5,242 bases of DNA from Clostridia bacterium. GTDB taxonomy: Bacteria > Bacillota > Clostridia > Christensenellales > UBA1242. Location: positions 1-5,242 of the forward strand of contig JAFULP010000065.1 of NCBI GenBank assembly GCA_017473285.1, written 5' to 3'. Shown here piece after piece: positions 5,240-5,242 of this stretch. Position 1 is the first letter of the stretch. Every line of letters starts with the position of its first letter. The translations under genes and the position numbers were made by a program. The notes below the pieces were generated by a model that was given only the letters and a program-made list of their open reading frames with translations, was not told the origin of the DNA and ran no database searches.

Positions 5240-5242
5240 GTA

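Noticed and set aside
1..5242. CRISPR arrays, tRNA/rRNA genes, insertion sequences, riboswitches
   Set aside because: I found no spaced direct repeats, no tRNA-like cloverleaf sequence, no transposase and no terminal repeats. The intergenic gaps are too short and AT-rich for a structured riboswitch.

Overview
This AT-rich window (roughly one third G+C by eye) holds five complete, tightly packed genes. It has no RNA genes, mobile elements or CRISPR. The standard code fits: TGG encodes Trp, genes end in TAA or TAG, and no in-frame TGA is read through. The gene content, the strong AGGAG-type ribosome sites on internal genes and the membrane-anchored Mur ligase suggest a low-GC Bacillota-type bacterium, perhaps an uncultured Clostridia-like gut lineage. 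That placement is inference; the window has no phylogenetic marker.

Layout: (1) 1-127 is a short AT-rich lead-in ending in a near-consensus promoter. (2) 128-1592 (+) is a two-gene operon for the tRNA modification t6A: tsaE, then a fused tsaB-rimI gene. The third usual member, tsaD, is absent here. (3) 1593-1677 is an almost G/C-free convergent gap. (4) 1678-4018 (-) is a two-gene operon: an alpha/beta hydrolase, then a Mur ligase whose usual substrate-binding N-terminal domain is replaced by about five membrane helices. (5) 4019-4133 is a divergent promoter region. (6) 4134-5210 (+) is ddl, D-alanine--D-alanine ligase. Its product is the dipeptide that a MurF-type enzyme attaches to the peptidoglycan precursor, so 1678-5210 reads as a divergently transcribed cell-wall module.

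Two points stand out. First, the three genes that open a transcription unit (tsaE, hydrolase, ddl) have no Shine-Dalgarno sequence and have promoter -10-like sequence 5-6 nt before the ATG. The two internal genes (tsaB-rimI, Mur ligase) have textbook Shine-Dalgarno sites. This suggests leaderless mRNAs for first genes. Second, the cell-wall module combines a membrane-bound Mur ligase, a Ddl with an altered D-Ala-binding loop and an uncharacterised hydrolase. This may be a variant route for D-Ala-D-Ala addition, although each component belongs to a recognisable family.
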